Source: Steromphala cineraria (taxonomy: Eukaryota; Mollusca; Gastropoda; Trochida; Trochidae). From it: a stretch of DNA of 64,000 nucleotides. Under the pieces are notes generated by a model. The model ran no database searches, was not told where the DNA came from, and saw only the letters and a list, made by a program, of their open reading frames with translations. The translations under genes and the position numbers were made by a program. Positions 21,966 to 35,008 of the stretch are shown in pieces (position 1 is the first letter of the stretch; every line of letters begins with the position of its first letter). The DNA is taken from assembly GCA_916613615.1 (NCBI GenBank), contig OU744732.1:52925727-52989726 (forward strand), written 5' to 3'.

Positions 21966-24235
21966 GGTTAATAACAAAAAGAGAAAACTTGAATAAATGT
22001 ACACATACAAACTTCGGTGAGGGACAATAAGCGTTTATCTTTAAACGAATATTCTTTCCACTTACTATTTTCATTTAATAAATTTAAAGTACCGATTGAA
22101 ATCGGAATCATGAAAGATGTCGATATTTGCTAAAAGGTTAAATTTCATCATTTAGAAATAACGATTGCACTCGATCTCGATCTCGATCTCAGTTTAGTTT
22201 TACATCATAATGTTATTTGAGATAAAGGAGTCCCAAAGACCCCCCAGAATATATATTCAAGTTTAAATAAACGTGTTATATTAGGAAGAAGAGAAGAGAA
22301 GAAGAAGATTACTTTAAAAGTGTCCGGCCAAAAGTGACCTATGAGACACTAAAATCACCATAAGACATGTTAATAATGATATATGTTAAAATCCGACATC
22401 ATATCAGTTAAACAACTGTCGATCTAAGTTTATTTAGATTAACCCCCTGAATCCCGGGGCCTCTTCAAGGTTTCGTGACTTGAGCGATCTCCGAGCGGAG
22501 AGAAAGACCACGAGGAGACACTGGCTCTGATGTTAAATTTTTCGAGAAGTTCTTGACAGGCCGATCCTCAGTAATCAAATGCTGAAAGTTCCGATCCTCT
22601 ACACTATGTCAGCCCTGGTACCTTTATCAGGAAAATCTGTTCTCAATCTCATTAGAATAAGATCATAGTTGTCTCCACTGCGTTGCGCATAGTGTAGCAA
22701 ATATATCATATTTTGTTAAGAGTGATCTGTTCTGAAAATACCAGCCTTGTTCTCTTTATGTAACAATAACCAAATGAAAGTTTTTGACCCGAGACCATGA
22801 AAACCTTTTCTTAGTATCTCGAGTTTTCAAAATTCCTTATGGCTTATGTTAAGAAACTATAATTTTGAAATTTCAAAGACAACCTGTCACTTGGTAGATT
22901 GAGAAGGCAGAGTGTGAGTTAAGACCAGAAATTGCAAGACCAGTGCCTCAAAACTAGACCAAAGTGTGTTGTTACGGTTACAGGTCCAACCGTCAAAGCG
23001 GCGTACAACGGTAACTCACTCACTCACCCACGCGACGAATAGTGTGATTGGCTCGCTCGCAAGGAAGGGCGGTTAAGAAACGCTGAGAATAAATTTTCCT
23101 CATGAAAAGTCCCAGGGTGATATATTGTAGAGCATCAGAACATTGAACCCTAGATAATCGATAAACTTGGTAGGTCAACTTGTAATTCTGTACCTTATGA
23201 ACATACTGAGTCTGCTTTGCATCTACAGTTCAATTCAACAAACGTAAAGTTTACGAACTGTGCGAACAAAGTATATTTCCTAGAGGCAACACGATTTGCA
23301 TTTTGATTCATTAGTTTGGAGTCCGCGGAAGTAAAGTTAATATGAAAAGTTGCATTTGTATTCTACGTTCTACATTAAGAAAACAATAATTTTGTCTGAG
23401 AAATTACGATTTGAGTTCATATTGTGTTTTTGTTTATCCCCATAGATGGCACTCACCTATAAATGCGATTATCTGCTTGAAATAGTGTGACATAATACAT
23501 GCCAATCAAATTGTGTCGTTTTATCGGCTGCGCTGTTTTTAATGAAAATTCTGTCTGCTCCTGTAACGACTGAAGTCCTTCACTTGTGGGGTGCTCACAA
23601 ATACACATATACAAGGTAAACTGCGTTCATTTGATTTTGTTTATATGTCAAAACGTCATTTACTTAAGCAAGAATGTTGACAAGACGTGAATTTCGGCTT
23701 TCCGGAAGTATTTTCTGTCATCATGGTGACAATTGATCAGTAGTTTGTTGAAAACAAATACCGGAAGTTGAGGACGAGTGGTCAATGAACATACCATGAC
23801 GTCATGTTACATAACGTCGACTTATTACGTCGCGGTTGTCATGGTTACGACATGTCAGCAAACACGTCTACATCTCGTCTTTCTCTTCCGGCGAGAAAGG
23901 ACGAGATTAAGAAAAGGCTTATGTAAACATAGCAGCAACATGAGTGTCAGATGATATTACAATCTATGTGCAATATCGCGGTAAATCCAAGAAATCACTT
24001 CTACAAATATTTAACATTTCCAAAACCTTCTAAAGGATTTGAAAGTAAATATTCCACGTGAGCCTCTGCAAACTGACTTTAATCTCATTACGTGTGACTC
24101 ACGGGTCGTAGTTTAGGGGTAAGGAATAGAAGGAAAGGGTGAGGAATAGGAGATGGGATGAGGAATAGGAAACGGGGGGACAGAGAGGATCTCCCAGGCA
24201 GCGTTATAGTGGGCTGATCACAGGACGTGCATCGC
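21966..24235. other. Intergenic, no gene seen
   Basis: It contains GATCTC triplets (22173-22190), a hairpin ATCTCGTCTTTCTC/GAGAAAGGACGAGAT at 23873-23907, and a purine-rich patch at 24115-24190. No exon candidate is supported. Confidence 0.5.
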
Positions 24236-24734
24236 TTAAAGAGACACAGAATATGTTGACAGGATCACATGTGTAAAATTTTGAAATCGATGTTATTACA
24301 TCGGGAACCACTTACTGTTACTGAAAATAACAAATTAAAGGTCAATCAGTGCATTAGAGTTAAAATACGGCCGTTTAAAGTCGGGATTTTGATCGAAAAC
24401 CGGACAATGTGGCTCGAGTGGCGCGCGCAAATTCGCCAAACGTAATTTTGAAACCTTTTCATAAGCTGACAGGAAGATATATTCGATTCCATAGTGTTTA
24501 TTAGGTAATGTAACTAATAGGTAAATTAATTGGATGCATACTTTCGAATATTAAACGTATTTGAGATGTTTTCTTGATTTTACCATAAAATAAAGCATTT
24601 TAGAGATATGATGCATAAATGGATATATTTGCAAGTCCAGTAAATGAGATATGAACTTCAATCAGCATATTATATATTTTGTAGCTTATCAAAACCAAAT
24701 AAAATTTTAAGAAAGATACTCTGTGTCACTTTAA
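24236..24734. mobile_element. Dispersed TIR element, longer copy
   Basis: This is the same family as 4638-5068. It starts TTAAAGAGACACAGAATATG and ends ATACTCTGTGTCACTTTAA. It retains an extra internal block with GGCTCGAGTGGCGCGCGC. TTAA is at both ends. Confidence 0.8.
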
Positions 24735-24940
24735 TAACAGCGTTCGAAAGAGATATATACTCATAGACCCTTTCCTAATAATGTAGCTTCCAAATAGCGT
24801 TTGAATGACATAATAGACCCTACCCTTTTAGTATCCTTTAAAACTGCGTTAGCAAGACATATGCTCATAGACCCTACCCTAATAGTCCTTCTATATAGTA
24901 TATGGGTAGGGTCTATGAGTACATATGTCTTTCTAACTGT
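24735..24940. repeat. Degenerate repeat ending in a palindrome
   Basis: CATAGACCCTACCC-type units at about 24760, 24822 and 24866 are direct. The last pairs with an inverted copy, GGGTAGGGTCTATGAG, at 24904. The arms extend from GTTAGCAAGACATATG to its complement, giving a hairpin of about 90 bp. Confidence 0.75.
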
Positions 24941-25212
24941 GATACATATCCTTGAGGGGCTGATACTCTCTGAAACGAAAAAGGTATAATTTGAATTTTA
25001 ATGATAAAAAAAAACTAACTGATTTACATTTGATTTTTTATAGAATGTCACTAAATCATTAAATGTACAAATAATTTATCTTATTTGCTGTTTGAGACTA
25101 TCTTTTCAAGCCGATTCGATGCTTTTCATATTCGTAGCGACGATAAATGGCTTCACAATTGTCCTTGAGATTGATTGTGCATTTTATTCTTGGTCAATAT
25201 CCCCAAAAGACC

Positions 25213-25547
25213 TTAAAGTGGCAGGAGCACGTTTTATAGGAATATAAGGTGATGTCAGGAAATAAAAATAAATGGTTCCATTTGAAAGACAATGTATTTT
25301 AAACTAAATGAAGCATAAATCAAATAGATAATGTCACGTTCAGCCATGCAATTCCTTGATGTTAACACAAAAATGGCAGCCAGTGAACTTTATGTAAATC
25401 TTTATAATTTGTTCTCTAACTATGGATGATTGGTTTGTGTAATAAGATTTTTGAAGCTATCAAAGTAATACCTATAATATTAACGTACGATTATGGGTGA
25501 AACATTGAAAATGTAACATTAAAAAAAGAGTGCTACTGCCGCTTTAA
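25213..25547. mobile_element. TTAAAGGGGCAGTAGCACG-family MITE, copy B
   Basis: The ends are TTAAAGTGGCAGGAGCACG and TGCTACTGCCGCTTTAA. The interior has AATATAAGGTGATGTCAGG, in the orientation of the copy at 32041. It ends 24 bp before the 34-bp tandem array. Confidence 0.84.
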
Positions 25548-25570
25548 ACTGGCCATTCACCGGGATATAT

Positions 25571-26328
25571 CAACCTCTTATTACATTGTAGGATCGGGCT
25601 TTATCACCCTCGTATTACATTGAAGGATCGGGATATACTCTTGTTACATTGTAGGATCGGGATATATCAACCTCTTATTACATTGTAGGATCGGGCTTTA
25701 TCACCCTCTTATTACATTGTAGGATCGGATATATCACCCTCTTATTACATTGTAGGATCGGGATATATCACCCTCTTATTACATTGTAGGATCGGGATAT
25801 ATCACCCTCTTATTACATTGTAGGATCGGGATATATCACCCTCTTATTACATTGTAGAATCGGGATATATCAACCTCTTATTACATTGTAGGATCGGGAT
25901 ATATCAACCTCTTATTACATTGTAGGATCGGGATATATCAACCTCTTATTACATTGTAGGATCGGGATATATCAACCTCTTATTTCATTGTAGGATCGGG
26001 ATATATCAACCTCTTATTACATTGTAGGATCGGGATATATCAACCTCTTGTTACATTGTAGGATCGGGCTTTATCACCCTCTTATTACATTGTAGGATCG
26101 GGATATATCAACCTCTTATTACATTGTAGGATCGGGATATATCAACCTCTTATAACTTTGTAGGATCGGGATATATCAACCTCTTACTACATTGTAGGAT
26201 CGGGATATATCAACCTCTTATTACATTGTAGTTATATCACCCTCTTATTACATTGTAGGATCGGGATATATCAACCTCTAATTACATTATAGGATCGGGA
26301 TATATCAACCTCTTATTACATTGTAGGA
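25571..26328 (+). repeat. 34-bp minisatellite
   Basis: About 22 units with core GGATCGGGATATATCAACCT then CTTATTACATTGTA. Variants are GGGCTTTATCACC and ATATCACCC. Units are highly similar to each other, suggesting recent homogenisation. Confidence 0.95.
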
Positions 26329-27694
26329 GTGGCATTTAAACACAAATAGTATAACATTTTAAGTTACACCTGGACCACACCAGTAACAACAAGTTTCAAA
26401 ATGCTTGGGTGAATCTTTGAACTAAAAAGGGTTTTAACATGAAAAGCAAACGTCTCAGGAAAAAAAATTATTGCGAAAAAAACACATTAATGTGAGTAAT
26501 ACGCAGATAACATTTTGTATATTTCAATAAATGTACAATTCCACAAGTCAGTTTTAACTATAATCTTTCCACTGAAAAGATTTTAGTTGGTTTTAAGTAT
26601 CATTATTAGGCCAATGATCGCCATTAAATACGTTGTCAACCAACACGCCAGACAAACTAACCCTAAAATTTAGTTAACAAGGTTTAAAAGTATGCAGTCT
26701 ACAATTCTTCGATCTCTTAAAAGTTTTACTGTAAAATAGGAGTGTAATACTCTAACGAGCCGCAGTAGGCCGGCCACGTCATTTCGCGAGCCAACGACAC
26801 GAGCCGCTTGGAGTGACACGAGCAGTTTTAGACAGTCACTGCCGAGACGAAACGTCCGGCATCGGCCGTGCAAAACACACGTAAAGTATTCGAGGAGGGT
26901 ATTTGTAGTATTTCGTGGCTTCGTGTGGGAGACCTGTGATTTGTGGATACCTGTCTGTCGGCTCCTTTGATGTCTCGTGACGACTCACCTGTGGTTTGAG
27001 TTCCTCATTTGCCCAGGTGTTAGGAACATACCCAGCGTTTTTCACTCAAAATGCCTGCTAATGATTTGCTCATAGGGCCACTTCAAAGATCCCTTTCTTC
27101 CCTTATCACCAATAAATCTGTTTTTCTTTTCACCAAGTCGGGTTTGATACTCAAAGTTAAGATAATATTCTTTTCGCTTTACGAACTGAACATACTTAGC
27201 GTCCACGCATGATCTACTCGTCTGCTTAGTAGGTTGTAGATGTAGCATTTGCATGAAAAAAGCAATTTGTAAGTCTACGTTTGAAGGAAGTGGGGGTCAT
27301 CGACTTTCAACAAGTAGGAGGTAGTTAAAATGAAATCCACTGATAATTTCCAACTGGCTTACCAAAGTTTGTACAGTTTGTTTTCCTATCCATACATTTT
27401 AATTTGAACATCACAATTGCATTTAATTTTACTATGTGAACAAAAATCGATGCATCAAGGTTTCCTTTGCACTTATAATGAGACGCCATACTTGGTCATC
27501 TATCGCAGTTCCTCATGCAACCGCCACTGAACAGACAAAAACATAGCATTTACCAACGCAGCTACACCACCGTTACTGTTCGTGCAAGCCAGGCTTTTAC
27601 AATTGAACCGTCACCACCGCAACTGTCACCCGAATACCCTTTAGTCAATGAAGGCGTTAACCAAGGAAAGTGTCATCACGATTTTGTTTGTGGC
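26329..27694. other. Intergenic with a GC-rich patch, no supported gene
   Basis: A CpG-rich segment at about 26750-26880 stands out from AT-rich surroundings and could be a promoter or noncoding first exon. Short minus-strand ORFs here have no recognisable domain. CACCTG/CAGGTG E-boxes occur at about 26989-27020. Confidence 0.45.
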
Positions 27695-28870
27695 AAGCTT
27701 TCCGATTACCACAGTAACTGACGCCCAATTACAGTTAGTGACAAGCAAAACGTTTACCACAGCAACTTCATCCAATTACAGTTAGTGACAAGACAAACGG
27801 TTACCATAGCAACTGTCACCCAATTACCGTTTTTGAGAAGCCAAACGTTTACAATAGCAACTGTCACCCGATTACCGTTAGTGACAAGCCAAACGTTTAC
27901 CATCATAGCAACTGTCACCAAATTACCGTTAGTGACAAGACAAACGTTTACAATAGCAACTGTCACCTGATTACCGTTAGTGACAAGCCAAAAGTTTACC
28001 ATCATAGCAACTGTCACCAAATTACAGTTAGTGACAAGCCAAACGTTTACCATAGCAACTGTCACCCAATTACCGTTAGTGACAAGCCAAACGTTTACAA
28101 TAGCAACTGTCACCCAATTACCGTTAGTGACAAGCCAAACGTTTACAATAGCAACTGTCACCCGATTACCGTTAGTGACAAGCCAAACGTTTACCATCAT
28201 AGCAACTTCACCAAATTACCGTTAGTGACAAGCAAAACGTTTACCATAGCAACTGTCACCCGATTACCGTTAGTGACAAGCCAAACGTTTACCATCATAG
28301 CAACTGTCACCAAATTACCGTTAGTGACAAGCTAAACGTTTACCATAGCAACTGTCACCCAATTACCGTTAGTGACATGCCGAACGTTTACAATAGCAAC
28401 TGTCACCCAATTACCGTTAGTGACAAGCCAAACGTTTACCATCATAGCAACTGTCACCCAATTACCGTTAGTGACAAGCCAAACGTTTACCATCATAGCA
28501 ACTGTCACCAAATTACCGTTAGTGACAAGCTAAACGTTTACCATAGCAACTGTCACCCAATTACCGTGAGTGACATGCCAAACGTTTACAATAGCAACTG
28601 TCACCCAATTACCGTTAGTGACAAGCCAAACGTTTACCATCATAGCAACTGTCACCCAATTACCGTTAGTGCCAAGCATATTGTTTGTCACCACCGTTAC
28701 TGTTCGTGCAAGCCAAGCGTTTCCCAAGGTCACAATCGCAACAGTCACGAAATTAACGTTAACCACCGCAAATGTAATCCAATTACCGTTAATGCTAAGC
28801 AAAGAGTTTACTACAGCAATTGCCACCCAATTATCGTTAGTAGCAAGCATAGAGTAACTGTCATGTAATT
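27695..28870 (+). repeat. 48-bp minisatellite with X-box-like motif
   Basis: About 22-24 units of 48 or 51 bp. The core is TTAGTGACAAGCCAAACG then TTTACCATAGCAACTGTCACC and a linker. An extra 3 bp (ATC) in many units keeps multiples of three, so long false ORFs run on both strands. Degenerate relatives extend from 27515 and to about 28915. Confidence 0.93.
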
Positions 28871-29652
28871 ACCTTTTTTTTTTAGTGCCAAGCATACCGT
28901 TTACCCCCGCAATTGCCGCCGCTACCAGCATGAAGCCCTGACTGTTCATTAGTTCTATTCGGATTTTGTATATCCTTATTTAAGACTTTATTAGTTCTTA
29001 TTTTCGGCAAGGGTGATATTTATGATATAAATAGTTCAACACAGCCACCATTGGTACCGTTTATGTCAAGCAAAACGGCTAACGCTACTGTCATAGCAAG
29101 CATTATAGGCATGCACAGAAAGAATTATACAAGCGCCAACCTTCCTTAACTGACCAACCCCAAACTCTTAAACAAACAAGTATTATCCAATTCCTTCCTT
29201 CTGACACAACCTGGTACCTGTCCCACTTCCTTGGCCAATCAAATGACCAGGTCAATCTGCCCGACGCCAATCGTGCTTCCCTTCCAGTCACGTTCGTGTC
29301 GTCTGTTTCGAGTCACGTGTCGTCTGCCTCTCGAAGCGTCGCCATCTTGTCGTGTGTCTCGCTCACGATATTCCCGCTTTGCACGTGGCGGAATGTCGGC
29401 TCGTTCTCTCTGGCGTATCAATATGTCATTTATCTTGTCGATTGCAGGGGTGTCAATTTCAAGGAAGTGGCGTAAGGAAATGAAAAATATTGTTTGGATT
29501 TGCATACAGATAGCCAGATTTGTTACTGTATTTTGCCGAAAGAAATAATATGAATGATTATAATCTATGTTTAGCAAAATAAATCTCTATTTCGATAAGT
29601 TATTTCAGTTTGAAAAAAAAGTTTATTGTGCCTGTAGCCCTGTTAGTTTATA
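28871..29652. other. Intergenic with a CpG-rich patch, no supported gene
   Basis: A CpG-rich block at about 29260-29420 contains GCCATCTTG (YY1-like) and CACGTG. ORFs of 105 and 112 codons overlap it on opposite strands, and neither resembles a known family. It may be a promoter or a noncoding exon. Confidence 0.4.
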
Positions 29653-30847
29653 TAAACTGAATACCAAAAGAAACTTTGCAATTTTAAAACTGAAATTTCG
29701 AAAACGATCTCATATTTACATTTTCATTTAAGGTGGCAATGAAATAGTTGAAACCCACACTTTCAAGTTGAAAACTTTTAATTGAGCAATATTCATGCAT
29801 TTTTGCAGAAATGGCAAAAATGTCATAATCATGTGAGGTTTCTGCTGAAACCAATTGACGTGACGAAAAAGTTTGATAACTGTTCATAATGAATGTTTGT
29901 CACTCCAAAAGTGAAAAAAACACCTTAAAAGCAGTAAACGGTAAAGCAAAAATATCGCAAATCCCCTCTGAAATTTACAAAATTGATCAAAAACAGCCCT
30001 TTTTACAAGAATCGGTAGTGTTCCTTCATTTCTAATGGTAACTTGATCCGGCTATACAGACATGTTGTGAGGATTGCTGACAACCCTGAAACACAAAAAA
30101 CAGTTGTTTTTTCACTGCATGAGAGCCGATATCTGTGACGTTAGACCACCGCCAACGTTTTCTCTTAGTGACGTCAGAGATAGCAAACATCAAAGGTCGG
30201 CATGTTGTTATGTTCTCGTGCACTTTATGAACTTGGACAGATCTAATCAGAGCTCATCGACTGCTAAGTTGACAGCTATTGGTCACTAAACATCGAAACA
30301 TGGCAATTTCATTCGAAGTTATAACGTCAGAATTGGCATGCAATAACATGATTTAATTGCGATTGTTGAGCTCTAAAGGCTAGTTACCATTTGTACGACT
30401 CAAAGATGTGTCAATATGACAAGTAAGACTTGTGTCCACACATTCCCATTTATGGAAAAGCTTCGATGCAGACAAAATGTAAAGTTGAACCTGCTGGCAG
30501 CAAACGTATTTTGACGTTTGACCTTTTTGGTTACTCATGGCAGATTTGGAACTTATAACACTCGGGCTGCTCAAACCTGGTACTTAAGTAGCACATTTTA
30601 GTACTCTAACGAAATTATTGCGAAAACATCATTTCAACGAACGTCTGAACAACCAAAATTTTGACCCCTGCCCACTTCAGATCAAATAAGTGCAAAACTG
30701 GGTTTCCCACCTTTAATTTGGATTCGCTGGTTGTTTAAACAAATGATTGATTATTAAGAGGTACTTTGTTTTAAATTTCTATCGTTTTTCATTCTTCAAT
30801 CAGAATCATTACAAAATGGTGCAAAGTTTCTTTTGGTATTCAGTTTA
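29653..30847. mobile_element. DNA transposon (nonautonomous) with perfect 28-bp TIRs
   Basis: The 28 bases at 29653-29680, beginning TAAACTGAATACCAAAAG, are repeated perfectly inverted at 30820-30847. If the outer TA is the target duplication, as for Tc1/mariner elements, the TIRs are 26 bp. The 1195-bp interior has only short ORFs and no visible DDE transposase, so it is a deletion derivative or a family mobilised in trans. Confidence 0.85.
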
Positions 30848-32040
30848 GATTATTTTTCAATTTTGTAATTGTATTATTAACAGGGGATAATTCGGAATTT
30901 GTTCATCCTTCATCATGACTTTGTGAGATAGTATTTGCGGGTGATTTTTTTAAGACGATAGTAACATTTTTGTTGAAACGTATAATGCGATGTGATGTCT
31001 CCTTAAACACTTCCGTTCACATCATTCATATTGTAAAAATACATTTACGAATAATCATATAAAGAAATGGGTGTCAAGAAAGTTTTCTTTGTAATAAACG
31101 GAAATGACTTGTATCCAATAACAAATAGTAGCCTACTTTCATATTTATTACAGATAGTAACAAAAGTTAATAAATGTAGAATCGCTGGACATGACAGCAA
31201 AACATGAATCTTAATACAAATAATGGACGAAAGGTCAGCATGGGTCATACAAGTGCGATTGATTAAACGAGAGAAAACTCATTTTCGCTGACAATAGGGT
31301 CACATATATATATATGAGTCAGATTCAATAAAGATTTTCGAAAGTCATCGCGGAAATATGTTTTATTGTATTGATACAATTGCTTTTATGTGTCACTCCA
31401 TCTTATTGCAATAAAATACCATAAATTGTATCATAAGTTGTAAACTGGACAAATAAGTTGATGTTTATTATCATTATGTTATACGGACGTGAATTAAGAA
31501 ACATACTAGTACACGTATTCATAATAATTGTAATGTTTTCATTTATCCTTATTTATTTTGTCCAGTATTAATAAATATCCATTTGAAGAATTGAAAGATA
31601 ATTGAATTGTTGTTTTTAGCATGTCATTCATTTGAAGTTGATAAATGTGAAATTATCAGAAATGATCATTTTTAATAGCCATTGATGTTCACATGATTTT
31701 CATATTTTTATAGTGCTATAAATGGCTTAAATGTAAAACCGCATTTATCTTAAGTTGAACTGTTTCGATTTCATCTAAATATAGCAGAATCTTGTGATAA
31801 ACAACAGGACAAGTAAAAATGGATGAGTAATGGCTTTCAAGTCCAGTCATTACATTTGTAATAGAACAGATTTTTGGACAGGCAAAAGTGGTGGATGAGT
31901 AATGATTTTTTTTTATGTTCCTGTGAATTTTATCTTTAATAAATTTTATCTATTGCCGTTCCAAAAAGTATTGCCCATCCAAAACTGTGATCAAATTTCA
32001 AAATTGACCAAAAATAGGACCAAAAATGTAAGTTTGACAT
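30848..32040. other. Intergenic, nothing recognised
   Basis: AT-rich sequence with a short ATATAT run near 31304. No splice-flanked coding segment or repeat family was identified. Confidence 0.5.
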
Positions 32041-32404
32041 TTAAAGGGGCAGTAGCACGTTTTTAGGGGGAATATAAGGTGATGTCAGGGAAATGAAAAT
32101 TAATGGTTCCAATTCAAAGACAATGTATTGAAACTAAATGTAGCATTAATAATTCAATTATATTTTGTAAAGTTTAGCCATGCGATTGCTTTTTCTTACA
32201 CAAAATGAATTAAAGGTGTTCACAAAAAATGGTCGCCAAAGCATTTTATGTGAATCGTCATACTTTGTCCTCTGACTATGAATGATTGGCTTGTGTAATG
32301 AGATTGTTGACACTGTCAACATAATACATTTAGCATTAACTTACAATTATATGTGAAATATTTTAAATATAAAATTATCAAAAAACGTGCTACTGCCCCT
32401 TTAA
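32041..32404. mobile_element. TTAAAGGGGCAGTAGCACG-family MITE, copy C (best preserved)
   Basis: The ends TTAAAGGGGCAGTAGCACGT and ACGTGCTACTGCCCCTTTAA are perfect over 20 bp. It is 364 bp long, the same length as the copy at 35009, and lies in the opposite orientation. It has no ORF. Confidence 0.9.
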
Positions 32405-35008
32405 AGAAATCTAAAAATGTGACTTTCATTACAGAAATCATCCTTCTGTTGGGCTTGCTTAGGTTCATAGTCTGGTTGACAGATGAACGTTAAACACAAA
32501 ACAATATATAACAATACATCCAATTAAAACTTTAACCATTTATTTTAGAATAAATAGAGTTATTGATATCAAAAGAACCAAATGTTTAGGAATAATAATG
32601 TCGTTGTTTTTTATTTTTTTATTTTTTTTTTATTTTGCAAAACTCCATACAGAAAAAGGACATGCACAGTAAGCAATAATTTATAAATATACACGGGATT
32701 TGATGTTTGAGCAATCTTATACATGTTTTCAAAATTAATTCTGACAGTAGGTGGAAAAAAGAAGTGAGTAAAAATATTCTAATAATTGTTGATTTGAAAT
32801 TTTATGAACACATTTTTAAAAATATTTCTGTATACCCCTACATTCATTAGGAGAAGAGCACCAACTTTGATTAACCGCCCACACGCGGCAGTACCCTTGC
32901 GCCACGTGTTCAAAGTTAACCGCTATCAGTTGAAGGTAGTCGATTTCAAAGTCAAGGAATTTCCTTAATTAGAAGGACGATTTTCCGAAGTTTGAAGCCG
33001 TGTGTGTTAGACTTTATCATTGTTACACAGCTATGAGGGAAATGTTTATCAAACAGGTAATTTCAGCCAAATGAAACAATTTCCCGCTAGATAAACAGCA
33101 CAGGTAATACTAAGACTGTCGGCGACATCAAAGCGACACGTCGTCTCATCTGATAAACAAATATGTACCTTGCACGTGATCTGTATACGTCATCGGAAAA
33201 TTAGGTCCTCTTGCAGTTGTCTCCCTTCAGATAAATGATGAAGTCATCTGATTTTACGAAGGTGAAACTAATTTTTATTCATTCGGTTTTATCAAAGGCA
33301 ATGCCTGTTATATTAGTATAAAGCATATAACATATAAAATTATATGCATGAAGGAATTTAAAATAAATGATATAAACCATTCTCAAAACAACAGCTTTGT
33401 AACAGCTTCATTTAATGTTAGTTGTCTTCAAATAGTACAGGTTTCATCGTTCATTCAACAAAGTGCGTCCTGACATTTTGTTGTCAATTATAACTATCGT
33501 AAAAAAGATTGATGTGATTTCCGAATGCCGATTTATCAAAATAATAAATGCCAAATATGATATCAAACTAAAAAATTTATGTTGTTAAATTAGAGAAAAT
33601 ATCAATTTTGATGACACTATTCTAACTTACGGTAAATGCAGAAATATAACATAATTGATTATTACAGAATTCCATATATCCATTATTATCCAGTATATAT
33701 AATATGTCTTCAAAGAAGTCTCTTGATCGTAAGGGTGTTATTATATAACTTGGCACGTTTCCAGGTCGAATCCAATTTGCACGTGCGTTATTCAAGTCAC
33801 GTGCCACCCGGGCACTTCAAAAGGTCAAATAGCGCCATGACCTCTTGTCCACATTCGTGAAGTTAATATAACCATTGACATTTTATTTTCAGTTAATTGG
33901 GAGATGATGTGCCAGCGTATAGACAAATCCCAGTTTATACTCAAGTGACCAGGGGTTATATGTGTCCGCATATAATGATTTTGAACCTAATGCCCTTTTC
34001 GATGAATCGGTGCCTCTGTTTAGTTTGGAGAAGGGTCAAGTCCTGTGGCGATCGGCGTGAGAAACAAAGTAGCCCCTGTCCGTGATATAGATTTTATTCA
34101 CCGGTCACTGCGGGTGTAACGTTAACAATGAAGTATATGGATATGTAGATTATTCCATAACGGCTTTATTTCTTTTTCTTTGTTTGAAAAGAAATCAATT
34201 TACATTGAGTTGTGTAAGATTTATCATCGTCTTCAGTACCATGTGTTTAGATGTTTAGTTTACTATACATTTGATCATTATGATTTTAAGGAGATATTCA
34301 AATTTGTCGAAAATGACAGCAAATTGAATTCAGAGAAAAAATGTTGATGTATGCGCTGGTTGATTGTTGAATATGTAAACAAATTGTATGAGACTTTACG
34401 TATTTCAGTATTACTACTATTACATAACAAAATTATTTTGGAACATTAATTCATATTAGATTTATCGTTTGTTAGAATTCATTCAACATAATGAAATCAG
34501 TCGTATCTATCACAAGTAGACAAAAGGATAAACGTAAAGTCGTTATGAATAGAAAAATCGTCTTATGTGGTCATATTCTCAAAAGTTGTGTTAGGATAAA
34601 TTTTCACAAAACAATATATTTTGCTTTCTGTTAAAGGCGAACTAAGAAAACTTTTTATTTACAAAAGCATAAATCTCATGTCAGGTCAACAGGTAATGTG
34701 TAATAAGACCACAAGTCTTAATATACAAAGTATATATTCTGGCAATTTATAAGATATTAATATCCAATACAGGAAATATTTTCTTTCCTATTAGTTTATC
34801 ATAAGTACCGATAACGTTTTGTTGTATCGGCGTTACTTTTATAATGATACACATTTACAAAAACAATAACCGTAATTAAGGGTATTTAGATTTACAGTTA
34901 TCCTTCATATTTGACATTTATCAATACATTTTTCACGGGTGCAAGACTTAATATAGTCACAATATGATTAAATTACCTTTACAGTCTGACTAATTTCCCA
35001 TGTTGACT
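32405..35008. other. Intergenic, no gene seen
   Basis: A less AT-rich stretch at 32860-33240 has several CACGTG-like sites. A second at 33760-33860 includes CACGTGC and TCACGTGCC. Short ORFs at 33622-34085 lack recognisable features. Confidence 0.45.

Noticed and set aside
26670..27254. Three minus-strand ORFs of 67-70 codons near the GC-rich block
   Set aside because: They do not join through convincing splice sites and resemble no family I know.
27754..28868. ORFs of 81-163 codons in the 48-bp array
   Set aside because: Both strands are open because units are multiples of three; no start context, splice site or known domain is visible.
29231..29577. Opposed ORFs of 105 and 112 codons
   Set aside because: They overlap on opposite strands in a CpG-rich block; the Arg-rich composition follows from base composition.
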